From positions 3,602,684-3,666,683 of the forward strand of contig CM055101.1 of the NCBI GenBank assembly GCA_029204225.1: a DNA stretch of 64,000 nt, read 5' to 3'. Positions within the stretch are counted from its first letter, which is position 1. Each line of letters starts with the position of its first letter. The DNA comes from Diphasiastrum complanatum (lineage: Eukaryota; Streptophyta; Lycopodiopsida; Lycopodiales; Lycopodiaceae). Below the pieces are notes generated by a model. The model had not been told where the DNA came from, ran no database searches, and saw only the letters and a program-made list of their open reading frames with translations. This document shows, in pieces, positions 44,187 to 54,900 of the stretch. A program made the position numbers and the translations under genes.

Positions 44187-45396
44187 TGGTGCTCTAGCTC
44201 ACTGTCTAGATTGTTGTTGCGTAGTAGCATAGATAGTGTATTACTCTGAAGGACCAATATCTTGATCAATATTGTAATTCCATTGGTCATTACCAACCAA
44301 AAATTTTGGTAACATCATATTCGTAGAAGGAACATGTTGTACTGGAGGAGCTGCCAAAGCTAATCATTTTGGAATTCCAAGACCATGGGCCTTACCATCA
44401 CGTCCCTTCCAATTTGGATTATCTCTATATTGACATTCAGCATATTTGTGTTGAATCACATGAGGGTTAAATGAGTAAAAAAATGTATCACGTTCACTGA
44501 AATTGCATAGATGGCAATAAGTATCCTTCATACGTTGTTTCAGTATTGGACATTCATTTATAGTGTGATTTCCAGCACAAATCGCACACCAAACATTTAC
44601 TCTGCTGGGAAATGTTTTAACCATCTTATCAGTTGTTTTGTCAAGCTTGGCATTCTGCTCTTCCAATGCTTTCAACTTTGCATCAAACTGTGACTGCATC
44701 CTTTCTAGCTGCATCTGCTACTTCTGGGCATTTTTTAAACTCATCAAACATCAACTCAGTTATTGCATTGACATTTGTAGATGCAATAGTTGTGGATGTT
44801 GTGGTGGTTTGCCTTGCTGTATATGGCAACATTCCCATGTTTGGTTCACCATCTGAATCTTCATTCTCCTCGCATATTGCATCATCCATAGCATTTTGTA
44901 ATGATGTATAATCTGCTCGACATTTAAGTTCGTGTCTAATCCTTTCAAGTAGACTTGCTAAAAACCACATAATCATAGCATCATTATTAGTTAGTTCAAG
45001 ATCACACTCTGATATGAGATGCTTGACCCATTCAATATAATCTTGCACCCTTTTTCTTTTTCCCTTTTTCATCTTACTTAAAAGTAGAAAAGGATCTTCC
45101 AAAAATTATATGGATTTGAATCTTGTGATTAGGCCAGCTTTAACCAATTCCCAATCCATACGTTCAGTCTCATCTTGGTTGTAAAACCAATCTTATGTTG
45201 CTCCTGTTAAGGCCATAGAAAATAGCTTAAGTTTATCATGTGGAAAAACTTCGCCATAAAGCTCACATGATTTAGAAAAGATTTTGAGAAATATGACTGG
45301 ATCAAATAACTCTAGACGAGGTGATCTTCTAACAATAACTTGTGGCATAACCATTAGAGTTTTAGGTGGCTCAAAATCATTGTCTATATCAAACAT
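44187..45396 (-). pseudogene. Gypsy gag, upstream copy of the tandem duplication
   Basis: Same order of motifs as the previous entry: MFDIDNDFEPPKTL at the start, ALTGAT, a PFLLLSKMKKGKRKR stretch, DYIEWVKHLISECD, MWFLASLLERIRH, then LDKTTDKMVKTFPSRVNVWC and CAGNHTINECP. Stops and shifts interrupt it. The duplication junction is at TCCATGTGGT (44182-44191), where sequence from the middle of the next copy's tail begins inside the gag start. Confidence 0.82.
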
Positions 45397-46732
45397 CTTT
45401 CCAAATCACTTCAAAGAACAATGAGATTGGATCTAGATTTTTCAAACAACTCCTATCTTTGATCAGGTCTGTAAGAACTCTATCACTTGACAATAATCAA
45501 TTTTTTGATTTTGAAAAAAAGATCTTGATTAAGCGATTAACACTTCTAGAAATATAAATTTGTTAAAATCAATATCAAATTGTAACAAAATCTTTCAAAA
45601 ATTTGACAGTCGTTGATAGTCGCTAGATCTGATACATCAGAACTCAAAAATAGTTTTGGCGAAGGTTCCATAGGTGAAGGTTGACTCAACGAGGGTTCTT
45701 TCAATACTATTTTGGATAAAAAATCACTTACTTGGCTGTTTCTGACAAATCTGATAAAACTAGACTTCGTTTGATTAACAATAGGTATATCTGGTAACGA
45801 TAATACTAGGGTAGAATAAGTGAAGGTTCTTGTTTGGCAAACAATGACTTTTTACAGTTTGGTGAGAATTCAAATAGACTTTTTGGATAATCTAGATAGA
45901 TCTATCTTTCAATACTTTATTTAAAACCTTAGACAACTCGACAAAGGTTCAGGTGAAGGATCAAGACATATTTTTATTTTTCTAAAAAAGAACACTTTTT
46001 TTTTTTTTGACAAAAATAGCTCAATATAACAACTAACCTTGACTTAACGTTTGCCCAACTTACTAATTATAAAACATAGTATGATGGATTGACTCTGACT
46101 CTGGAGAAGGTTCAGGACAAAGATTCCTCTCAAAGAACTGATATTCTTGTAGAAAGACGTTAAACTTTCTACAAAAGGTTATCAGCAACTAGTGGAACGG
46201 TTACTTTTATTTTATGAATTTCTCTTCGCTGAACTGGCTATAGATAGATTTGAGTCATCTAGGTACAATAGACTAGGCGAAGGTTCATTTACTATATTTG
46301 TTGGTTTTATGAGTTTTTTGGTGGTTTTTCTTTAGTTTCTGAAAATCGGTTGGAAAGTAACCTTCGTCCTTCAAACTGTAGATTCAATGTATCAAGTTGG
46401 TATTGTATGCAAGTTGGCGAAGGTTGGTTGCAAAGGAACATAACGTTATCAAAGATTGATAATGATTTTGCCTCTTTTGTCAGGCAGAAATGAACAATTT
46501 TTATTGATTTCTCTGATTTCTTGAGATCCAAATGGATCTTAGGAATGGTGATCTGTTTGGCTTCTCCTCTTCAACAATCAAAATTAGATTTCAAGGGAAA
46601 AAAAACCCACACAAATCAAGCAAACTCTCTTCCAAATTAACCCTATTATGCCAAAACAAGATGCCTAAATGCAGGCTAACATCCAAATATGGATCAAGAA
46701 CATGCTGAAAAAAATGAAAAAATGGCGTAGTG
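45397..46732 (-). mobile_element. Gypsy 5' leader with repeated GAAGGTT motif
   Basis: Non-coding sequence between primer site and gag. GAAGGTT or its complement occurs repeatedly, often as GTGAAGGTTC or GCGAAGGTTC (45660-46430). Poly-T and A-rich tracts are also present. No ORF is supported. Confidence 0.55.
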
Positions 46733-47146
46733 CCCCGACAACGGCACCAAAATTGTAACGGGTACTTCCTATCCACCTTCAACCCCAAATCCAAGCACAC
46801 AAGCATCAAGGAGATGAAGAGGATTAACTAGTTGTCACACACGCACGAAGATTTGTTCCCATGAGAGCGATATCATAGTTCATAATCCAGCCAATGCATA
46901 TGATCCACATCTAATACTAAATATTACCACAATGATCCATTTACACTAGCAATTAACACTACTTAACAATGATAGATCTTACTCTTCTCTCTCTCCCTTT
47001 CTCTCTCACAAAAAGCATAACAATGATAAACTCCAACAAGCATCAAATCCAACAATTAGCAAATTCAAAGAAAACATGAGAGATAGAGGACGAAAGAAGA
47101 AGAGCAAGGACATTCCATATCCATTCCATAAGAGGCCTGCTTGTAT
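46733..47146 (-). mobile_element. tRNA-Asp-type primer site and start of gypsy 5' LTR
   Basis: At 46733-46749 the minus strand reads TGGTGCCGTTGTCGGGG, two changes from the Athila/Tat-type primer site TGGCGCCGTTGCCGGGG. The LTR end on the minus strand is probably GGGTACCCGTTACA or close to it (near 46754). The LTR extends to the right, but its far end is not recognised because no second LTR is in the window. The end of this feature is arbitrary. Confidence 0.55.
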
Positions 47147-47232
47147 TGAAATGCTTCTTGGTTTCCAAGGGAAGGCTCGAACTTGAGACCAAAGAAACTT
47201 TGGATGTCAAGATAACCAATTGAGCCAACACC
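47147..47232 (-). mobile_element. tRNA-derived SINE (copy 2)
   Basis: On the minus strand it carries box A (TTGGCTCAATTGG, fitting TRGCNNARYNGG) and, about 45 bases on, an intact box B (GTTCGAGCC). The sequence and the tail CCCTTGGAAACCAAGAAGCA match the copy at 2704-2783. The 3' limit and tail are uncertain. Confidence 0.65.
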
Positions 47233-48601
47233 CTTGAGTGCTTGTATTGAAATGAAGAGAGAAAGTGTTTAAACAGTTTGAAACTATTTTAAAATGTCTA
47301 GATATTGGATTATCATAGCATGTGGATTGATCCCTATGCAATGTCTAGATTGGAAGATGTTGATTTGAAAAGTATAACACTTTGAAGTGCTCAATGATTA
47401 AGTATAGATCTAAAGGCTCAACAATATTACTCTATCAAATTAAATAAATTGCTCAACAATCTTCATGTAGCTTAAATTTTTTGCCCATGTTGTTTATGAT
47501 GCGGCTATGCACATTTGTATTTGTTATGCATATCATTATTTCTCATTTTTTGTGTTTCTCGTCTATTTCTAATCTATGATAATATCCTATGACAAAGTGA
47601 AGTGACTACATTTATCAAGGTTATGGTTGCTTTAAAAAGACCATTTATTCTAATACTAAATATAGAAATGACAAAAGGAAGTGGTGGCCATGGACATCCT
47701 TGTCTCACTCCATTTTCAAAAGTTATGGGTGCTTTAAAAAATCATGTATTCCATTAAAAAATATTGCTCTCTAACAAACAACATGCAAATATATTCATGC
47801 CTTGAAAAACATGTTTGCCTTTTTATTGGTTTTGTAATCAGTCCAACGGACAAACCTAATTTGTCCATTTAATGTGTTCGAGATGTCTTAAAGTGACATA
47901 TTCTAGGCAGCTTACTATGAATAGGAGTTTGGTTTATGTGATTTGTGCATTATTTTCTAGTATTGTAAGTTTTTTTTTGTTATTCTTTGATCTCACCTAT
48001 TTGAAAGTCAATGAAAAGAACTTTGTTGAACTCACAATTTGTCATTTCGTCGTGAATCCTTAGGAGGAAAAAAACTTCACTTACCCAAAAATCCTTTGAT
48101 ATAACATGAAGACCACCAACCATGCATTTGTGCTAGTTCACATAGAGTCCAAGCCATACATTCGTCCTTATTCGCATAGTTACAATGCAACAAAATCAAT
48201 GGAAACTGCAAAATGCCCCAAAGTACTCCAAGCCAAACATGCATTTGTACTCTTTCACAATTAGAGTCGAAAAGAATGAAGGTATTCGTTGGGCGGAGGC
48301 CTACTACCGAGCTGTGGGAGTAGCGAGACCTCCGACACCTTCACTATACCCAACCAATACATGTGTAATCAACGAGTCCTCTTTCCAACTAATTCCCAAG
48401 TATTAAGGGGGAGCCATTGACTGTAATCAATCAATGGATGAATGACACCTAATTTGCTTTGAAGATGAGTTTTGTTCAAAGTGTGTAATATTTGTGCTCT
48501 CAAGGATTACCTATTAGTCATGTCCGTTGTCAATTACCAAAAATATAAATGTTCGGGAATTGGAACAACATTATTATGGTGGTAATGGATAAGGATAGCG
48601 T
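47233..48601. other. No gene recognised
   Basis: AT-rich sequence; the ORFs at 47872-48063 and 48185-48406 have no domain. Confidence 0.4.
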
Positions 48602-49076
48602 ATTCGGCTTTGGCATTACCTTTGGAGTGAGAGTGGTGGGGTCACACCCATCTAAGGGTAAACATATGTTATAACAAAATCTCCTTATATGATACTATTC
48701 GGCTTTGGCATTACCCCTTGAGTGAGAGTGGTGGGATCACACCCATCTAAGGGTAGACATATGTTATAGCAAAATATCCTTGTATGATACTATTAGGCTT
48801 TGGCATTACCCCTTGAGTGAGAGTGGTGGGATCACACCCATCTAAGGGTAGACATATGTTATAGCAAAATATCCTTGTATGATACTATTAGGCTTTGGCA
48901 TTACCCCTTGAGTGAGAGTGGTGGGATCACACCCATCTAAGGGTAGACATATGTTATAGCAAAATATCCTTGTATGATACTATTCGGCTTTGGCATTACC
49001 CCTTGAGTGAGTGTGGTGGGGTCACACCCATCTAAGGTTAAACATATGTTATAGCAAAATCTACTTATATGATACT
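48602..49076. repeat. Five tandem copies of a 95-bp unit
   Basis: Units start (A)TTCGGCTTTGG or ATTAGGCTTTGG at 48602, 48697, 48792, 48887 and 48982, and each ends TATATGATACT or TGTATGATACT. The three inner units are almost identical; the outer two differ more, a pattern of recent expansion from the centre. No coding frame runs through. Confidence 0.95.
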
Positions 49077-49440
49077 ATGTGTTCTTCACCTTAGATGGGC
49101 AATGTCTAAGGTGTGGGCCCATAAATGTCACTCCATCACCAAATGGAATAAAAAAGAAAAAAAGAGTGCACTCGAGAGGCATTCTTCTGCACAGGTCGAC
49201 ACCATCCAATGGTAGATACCTCTCCAGCAGAGGTCACATGCATCTGATTCATTATATGGCAAACATCAACATAGCAAGTAAGCTGACACATGATAATGAA
49301 TTGGTTACATGAATGAATTGGATAATATTTATGAGGTCTGTTTAAAGATGGTGAAAGCAGTAAGCTAATTTGGATTAAATATTCTAGAATAATTTTGAAT
49401 TGCAGAGTTTGTTGTGTGAGGGAGGAGGGATTGAGAGCCC
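49077..49440. other. Sequence upstream of unit B ORF
   Basis: No domain. If unit B is transcribed this would hold its promoter; I see no clear TATA box. Similarity to unit A (36.9-37.4 kb) begins only near 49465. Confidence 0.35.
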
Positions 49441-50163
49441 ATGGCAGTGGTGGCACCATGCTCTCAGGCACCATTGCTACTCTACATTTCGAAACCTTCT
49501 TCCTTTGCTCATTCTTCTTCTTCTTTTATTTGCAATTTCACAATCCCATTCAAGCTTTCTTACAATTCATCACCCATTTCAGCATGGTTTTGCATCAAGC
49601 CAGGGTGGGCATTGCAGCAGAGCAAAGTGAGCAAGAGAAGAGGTAGCATTTCGAAATCTGCTTCCGTTGCTCATTCTTCTTCTTCTTTTATTTGCAATTC
49701 CACAATACCATTCAAGCTTTTTTACAATTCATCACCCATTTCAGCATGCCTTTGCATCAAGCCGGGGGGGTCATTGCAGCAGAGCAAAATGAGCAAGAGA
49801 AGAGGAGCCCTTTCATTCAATAGCCTGAGAGTATCAATTTCACAAGTCTCATTAACTCATGAATTCCATTCTGCTCACCCTCGACTCTTGTTAGAGCTCC
49901 ATTTGCAACCAAGCACGAATAGGTATAACAACGAAAGCAGGAAATGGCGAATAATGACTTCTGAATGGTCTAAAGCAGAAGGGGAGGATTCATCACAGGA
50001 AATTGATGATGGCAGGGTTGTACAGATTAAGTCGATACATGACTATACGTGGTTTTCCGACAAAGACAAAGATGGAGCTGAACTGCAGACAACTGCCTCC
50101 AGTTATTGCAAGCCTTTTCCTCTTGACCCGTTTCCATTATCATTCTTCCAACCCACACAGCAG
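49441..50163 (+). CDS. Unit B: exon-like ORF, candidate first exon of a chimeric CAO gene
   Basis: 241 open codons from MAVVAPCSQAP end in CAG followed by GTATTG, a possible splice donor in phase 0. The first 170 residues are rich in Ser, basic and poor in acidic residues, like a plastid transit peptide, and contain a duplicated segment (TIPFKLSYNSSPIS... and TIPFKLFYNSSPIS..., each ending SKRRG). An alternative start is MSKRRGALSF at 49789. The acidic C-terminal part (AEGEDSSQEIDDGRVVQIKS, then PFPLDPFPLSFFQPTQQ) matches no family I know. A decayed inverted copy exists at 36850-37432. Downstream lies CAO copy 2, whose first exon begins in phase 0. The ORF could also be just part of a repeat. 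Confidence 0.45.
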
Positions 50164-50399
50164 GTATTGTTCAACTATCAACAATTTATAAAGCTAAAAG
50201 CATGGCCATACATTTATGCTGCATGTAATCTATCTATCTCTGTTTTTCCTGTTAAAAGACTGTAAATATTCAATATATCAATCGTCCTGTATCCTTTCTG
50301 CTCGACTGTTTTAGTATTTTAGCATCAAAGTCTATGCAAGGCAAGTATATACAACATAACAAAGATGATATTACTTCTGACACATGCCCTTAGTGTCCA

Positions 50400-50830
50400 T
50401 TTTGTTTTTTTTTTTTTTTTGTCTGGATGTTGTCCATTTGTTAGCTTTTACTCCTAAGAGGTTTCTAAACTTTTCACGTTTGTCTACTTAAAATTATCTA
50501 AACCGTGACAATTTGACTATCAGAATCACAATATTCTATTTCCATTTCTCCACTTTGTTTGCTTGGTAAATTGTGGATCCACTTCGATGTGCTTAAAATT
50601 GGTGTTGTACACATGATTTTTTGCTAATGGAATTCAACTTTGATTATCACAATGAATAATTGTTGGAGTTGTTTGTGGTAGTTGAACGCCTTAGCCATAT
50701 TGCTTCACATATGGGCTTTGTAGTGACTCTATGCTCAGCTTCCGTAGAGGGCAATGTAGTGGTAAGCTGCTTCTTGCAGCTCCATGATATAGCTCCTGAT
50801 CCAAGATTGCACGTGTAACCCATGGTGAAC
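50400..50830 (-). pseudogene. Copia RNase H remnant (copy B)
   Basis: On the minus strand, NLGSGAISWSCKKQLTTT, LPSTEAEH, ICEAIWLRRST and, in shifted frames, the KHIEVDPQFT and EIEYCDSDSQI stretch. It is the inverted counterpart of 36161-36545 and less damaged at the EAE motif. It lies in the putative intron between unit B and CAO copy 2. A poly-T run of about 17 bp is at 50405-50421. Confidence 0.75.
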
Positions 50831-51035
50831 TTTTTTTGCTAGTGCTTTTTAACACATATTAGAATTTTTGTTATGTTTTTGAAGATTGTTGACTAGTAAG
50901 TGGCATTTGCTCAACATTGAGAGGCTTATTCAAGGATATGATCAGCCTATAATACCATGTAAAAACTAGTCTAGCATCATATTTGTGATAGATAACATAC
51001 ATCTTTCAGATACATGGAGAATTATGAAAGTCTTT

Positions 51036-51445
51036 ATAACTTTTCATAAAAAGTGGTTTGGCTAAAGTGTTTCATAAATTTGATAATATATCAAGCAGAG
51101 AGCAGTAAGTTTGTTATTTTGAATGGCCAGATGCACTTTAGCCAACCCTTATTTTATAAGAGATATGCTAATGGCCAAATGTTTCAAATGATTCATGTTT
51201 GGAGATTTTAAGCGTTTCATTGCATCTATGGGTCTACTGCTCTATGCTGTGAGTTTTTATGAAAAGGGTTGAACGCGATCAGTTAAACATGGGTGTATGC
51301 GTAGCTTGGACATTGACATTGGCATTTATTATCACCCGATATTTGACCTGTTAAGTCTTATTATCAAATGAGCAGGTACTGCTTGTCATATTTTGATGCT
51401 GGTTGTTTGTCTTGGCTCCTGCTTGTCAAAATCTGTTGCATATAG
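51036..51445 (+). other. CAO intron 1 homology before copy 2
   Basis: This aligns with the complement of about 16634-17145 in the first gene (shared AACTTTTCATAAAAAG, TGGGTCTACTGC, GTCATATTTTGATGCTGGTT), so intron sequence was carried with the duplication. It ends at an AG acceptor (CATATAG) at 51445. Confidence 0.75.
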
Positions 51446-53875
51446 GTAGAAACTTGTCAACAAGAGCTGGAACATACGAAAGACGAGCTCGCCAGAGCCC
51501 ATACTCAGGTGACCGTCTCTTGCTTTTAGCCTCATGTTGCTTGGAATTTGTCGTTTTTCTTGTGTTTTGTATGGTAGATCACACAATTTGAGGCTTGAGT
51601 CATTTGATCATTTGAGACTGTCTACATTCATGTTCTGATTGACAGGTTCCCCTTTCAGATGCAAGAGTTGAGGATAGTTTGCACAGACCTGCTGACATGG
51701 AATCTTTTGATAGTGAAAGATTGTTGCAACTCGGTTGCCCATTGGAAAATTATTTAAAACCTGCAATTGGTTTGGAGGGTCGCTACCCACAAGCACAACA
51801 GTTGGCCAATTCATTGGCTGCCCAAACTAAAAATAAATCATTGGTTGTTTCAGGCCCCATTGGATCATATTCTGCACATTTAAAAAACTTTTGGTATCCA
51901 GTTGCATTTTCAAAGTCCATCGATACTGAGATAGCAGTAAGTAAAAGACATGATTACGATTTTTTATCCTCACAAAGTCAGCTAATATATTCCTCTATAA
52001 CATTTTCAATAAAGTCAGCTAGAATATGCCCATCAATGAGTAGCGCAAGTAGAATTGACCTGCATTTATCTTTGGGCATGCTTTGTAGTTGCCAATTGAA
52101 AGCTTTGAAAAGAAATGGGTTATTTTCCGTGACAAAGATGGCAAGGCTGGTTGTATCAGAGATGCATGTGCCCATAGAGCATGCCCTTTGTCACTTGGAA
52201 AAGTTGTAGATGGCTGCATCCAATGTCCTTACCATGGTGAGGGTTAAGGACAATGCTTACTCTATTAATTTTAATGTTCCTGTTATTTATGCACTCGAAT
52301 CAACAGCTTGTCGACTATGTCTTCCCATTTATTTCATGTAATTGAACTGGCAAAATACAGCTTCGTCCAACTAACCAAGGCCACAAAATATAAATTCTAC
52401 GTTATTTTTATTCACTTCCATACATTTGTTTCTAGCTATCATAGAGATGGCAGGTTAAGGATTCAGATTCTTAAGAATAGTGAGCATCTTTAGTATTCAT
52501 CTTACCCTATTGGATTGATAGGGTGGGAGTACTCTACAACTGGCATTTGTGAGAAAATACCATCAACTAAACAAATCAATGCAAGTGTCAAATCTATACC
52601 TTGCATAGAAAAGGATGGGCTGGTGTGGATTTGGCCTGGAATCAACACACCGGAATCTACCTTGCCAGCAGCCTTGAGTCCACCAGAAGGCTACTCCATA
52701 CATGCAGAGGTCTCACTTTTTATCATGACATTAATGTTCTGAGGAATATGAATTTGAGCGGGTTTCTTACTTCAATTTGTAAAACTTCTGAGTTTATGCC
52801 CTTGGCTTGGTTTTTGTCCAAGATTGCCCTCGAAGTGGACGTTGAACACAGTCTTTTGTTGGAAAACCTTCTTGATTTGGTACATGCGCCCTTCACGCAC
52901 ACAACTACTTTTGCCAAAGGCTGGCCTGTTTACAGGTGAGTAATGAATAGATGCCTTTCCTAAGATTTTCTCATGTCCTATTTCAATCTATTAGGAGCTT
53001 AATTTTCTCTTGGTAATTTGCTGTGAGAGCTCTCTTTCAGTTCTGTACAGTTCAAGACACCCATGGACGCTTTAAAAGGTTTTTGGGACCCCTATCCAAT
53101 CGATATGGAGTTCAGACCTCCTTGTATGGTTCTTTCAACCGTGGGTATTTCCTTACCTGGCCAATTAAAAGGGAAGAGCATATCAGATTCCAAGACCCAT
53201 CTTCATCAGCTTCATGTGTGTATACCTTCTTCAAAAGGAAAGACGCAGTTGTTATATCGCTTGTCTTTGGATTTTGGTGAATGGTTGGTACATGTTCCAT
53301 GCATAAAAAATCTGTGGAAACACTTAGCTGAAAAAGTAAGTATGAACAGCGCCACATTTTTTATGAGAAGCAGACTACATTTTCACGCTTATTTTTTGAA
53401 ACTTAGCCATTGATAACATCAGCTTCAAAAGGATGGCAATGTTAAAAATTAAAGATTTCTATATCCAGCAGAATATATTGTAAAAAGGAAGGACGTCATA
53501 GTTACATAAGCATTTGTTTCCACTAGCATTTGCAATCAAAAATACTTTTGATCTAGCCAATGAAAGCTTAACGTCTAACACCTTGGTGATGAGTGAAAGG
53601 GCTTTAAGGGTTGGACTGTATTGTTTTGTGTTGACAGTGCCTTTTGACTGGCTTTTTGTAAAAGATTGTTTTTTTCAGGCTGATATTCTCTGAAATTTGA
53701 TTTTTTATAGGTACTTGCAGAGGACCTCAGGCTCGTGGAAGGCCAACAAGATAGAATGATAAGGGGAGAGAATGCTTGGAATCTTCCTGTGGCCTATGAC
53801 AAGCTCGGTATTAGGTATAGAAGGTGGAGAATTGCGGTGGAGGATAGCAATAATCAGCATCAACGACCAAGATAA
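51446..53875 (+). CDS. CAO: Second CAO copy, 5'-truncated, exons 2' to 8 intact
   Basis: Exons: 51446-51508 (shortened exon 2), 51646-51936, 52089-52236, 52522-52709, 52823-52935, 53041-53335 and 53711-53875, encoding 420 residues to TAA. All junctions are GT-AG, phases equal those of the minus-strand gene, and no stop or shift occurs. Rieske ligands (Cys-Ala-His, Cys-Pro-Tyr-His) and the iron motif [13 protein letters not shown] are kept; exon 7 differs at 13 of 98 residues. Exon 1 (transit peptide, most of the A domain) is absent and exon 2 lacks its first 42 bp, keeping frame. The start must come from elsewhere, perhaps unit B. The new end is NNQHQRPR instead of NSQQ. Function is unproven; the open frames suggest recent or continuing constraint. 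Confidence 0.88.
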
Positions 53876-54150
53876 ATCAGTCATTTTGTCAAATTCTAAA
53901 TCGATCAGCAGAGACGAGACTCTAGCAATCATCATCTGCCATAAGGAATTGAAGATTTATGTCATTGAGCTATTGTTTGTGACTCTCAAAGAGACAATGA
54001 TTTGGCCAAGTTCAATGCCCAACGTTTTGTAGAGTGCTCAAAAGCTCTAGTTTGCAACTATTTAGTGGGTTTTGTTTGTGGGTATTGACTCTCAGAGGCA
54101 GAATATTTAATTCGTTTTTTGGTAAATCTAGATATGTTCATTGCAAGTAT
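53876..54150 (+). other. Downstream homology of CAO copy 2
   Basis: Matches the 3' flank of the first gene (to about 13560 there). Beyond about 54150 the sequence changes to the AT-rich non-coding region of an LTR element. Confidence 0.6.
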
Positions 54151-54900
54151 TGAAAATTGACTCATCGATTTTTGAGTCTTTTTGTTTCAATTTCTTAAAA
54201 CCCAATTTATTTCTTAGGCATAGATAGATCGCAAATGGATGATATTTAACATCACTCATATTGAAATTATTCAAAAGAAAAGTTTTGAATATAATAGAGT
54301 GAATCCTTTTTGGAAAGACACTTATTATTGACTTTTCGAATATTTTCATGTTGTCATCTCTCCAAGTAATTTTTGTAAGAAATTGGTGAAATTCTTTAAA
54401 AAGGAGAGGTGAAGTGATGGGTATGATTCTATTAGAGGACTTATTTGTTGCACAACTATTGGGAAAAGGCCAGTTGATGTATAGAAGTGATTATTTGAAA
54501 GCATTTTTAGATGGATCCAGAGTAAAATATAGAGCTAGAATTTTCCAAATAAGAGAAATTCTCTAGGGATTGTGTGGAACAATCTAGAACTAGAAGCGAT
54601 TTGAAATTGGAAATCATTATAAGTAGTAAGATCAGAAGTCACTAATTCCAGTTTTGAGAGATATAAGTGAATTTGATCGTGGAATGTCTTTATTGAATCA
54701 ACCTAATCTTAGTTGGAGTACTAAGATCATGGAGGGGTTGATTGAGTGAAATTTTTGTGCTAAGATGTAAGTGGGAGGGAAAACTCGTGAAGAGGATGTG
54801 TTCTCAGTTTCAGAGATTTCCCAGATATGTTATTTACTCATGAGAAAAAGAATTCTTTTGTAGTTGAGTTACAAGATTTTCAGTGAGATATGAGAATAAC
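54151..54900 (+). other. AT-rich sequence, probably 3' non-coding part of an LTR element
   Basis: No coding frame. It runs without break into the duplicated region that ends at the polypurine tract at 62726-62740, so it probably belongs to that element; its left boundary with the CAO duplication is not sharply defined. Confidence 0.35.

Noticed and set aside
48602-49076. CRISPR-like array
   Set aside because: Units are head-to-tail without unique spacers and the genome is a plant; this is a minisatellite.
51646-53875. Calling CAO copy 2 a processed pseudogene
   Set aside because: Introns are kept at the same positions and intron sequence is shared with the first gene, so it arose by DNA duplication; no poly-A tail follows.
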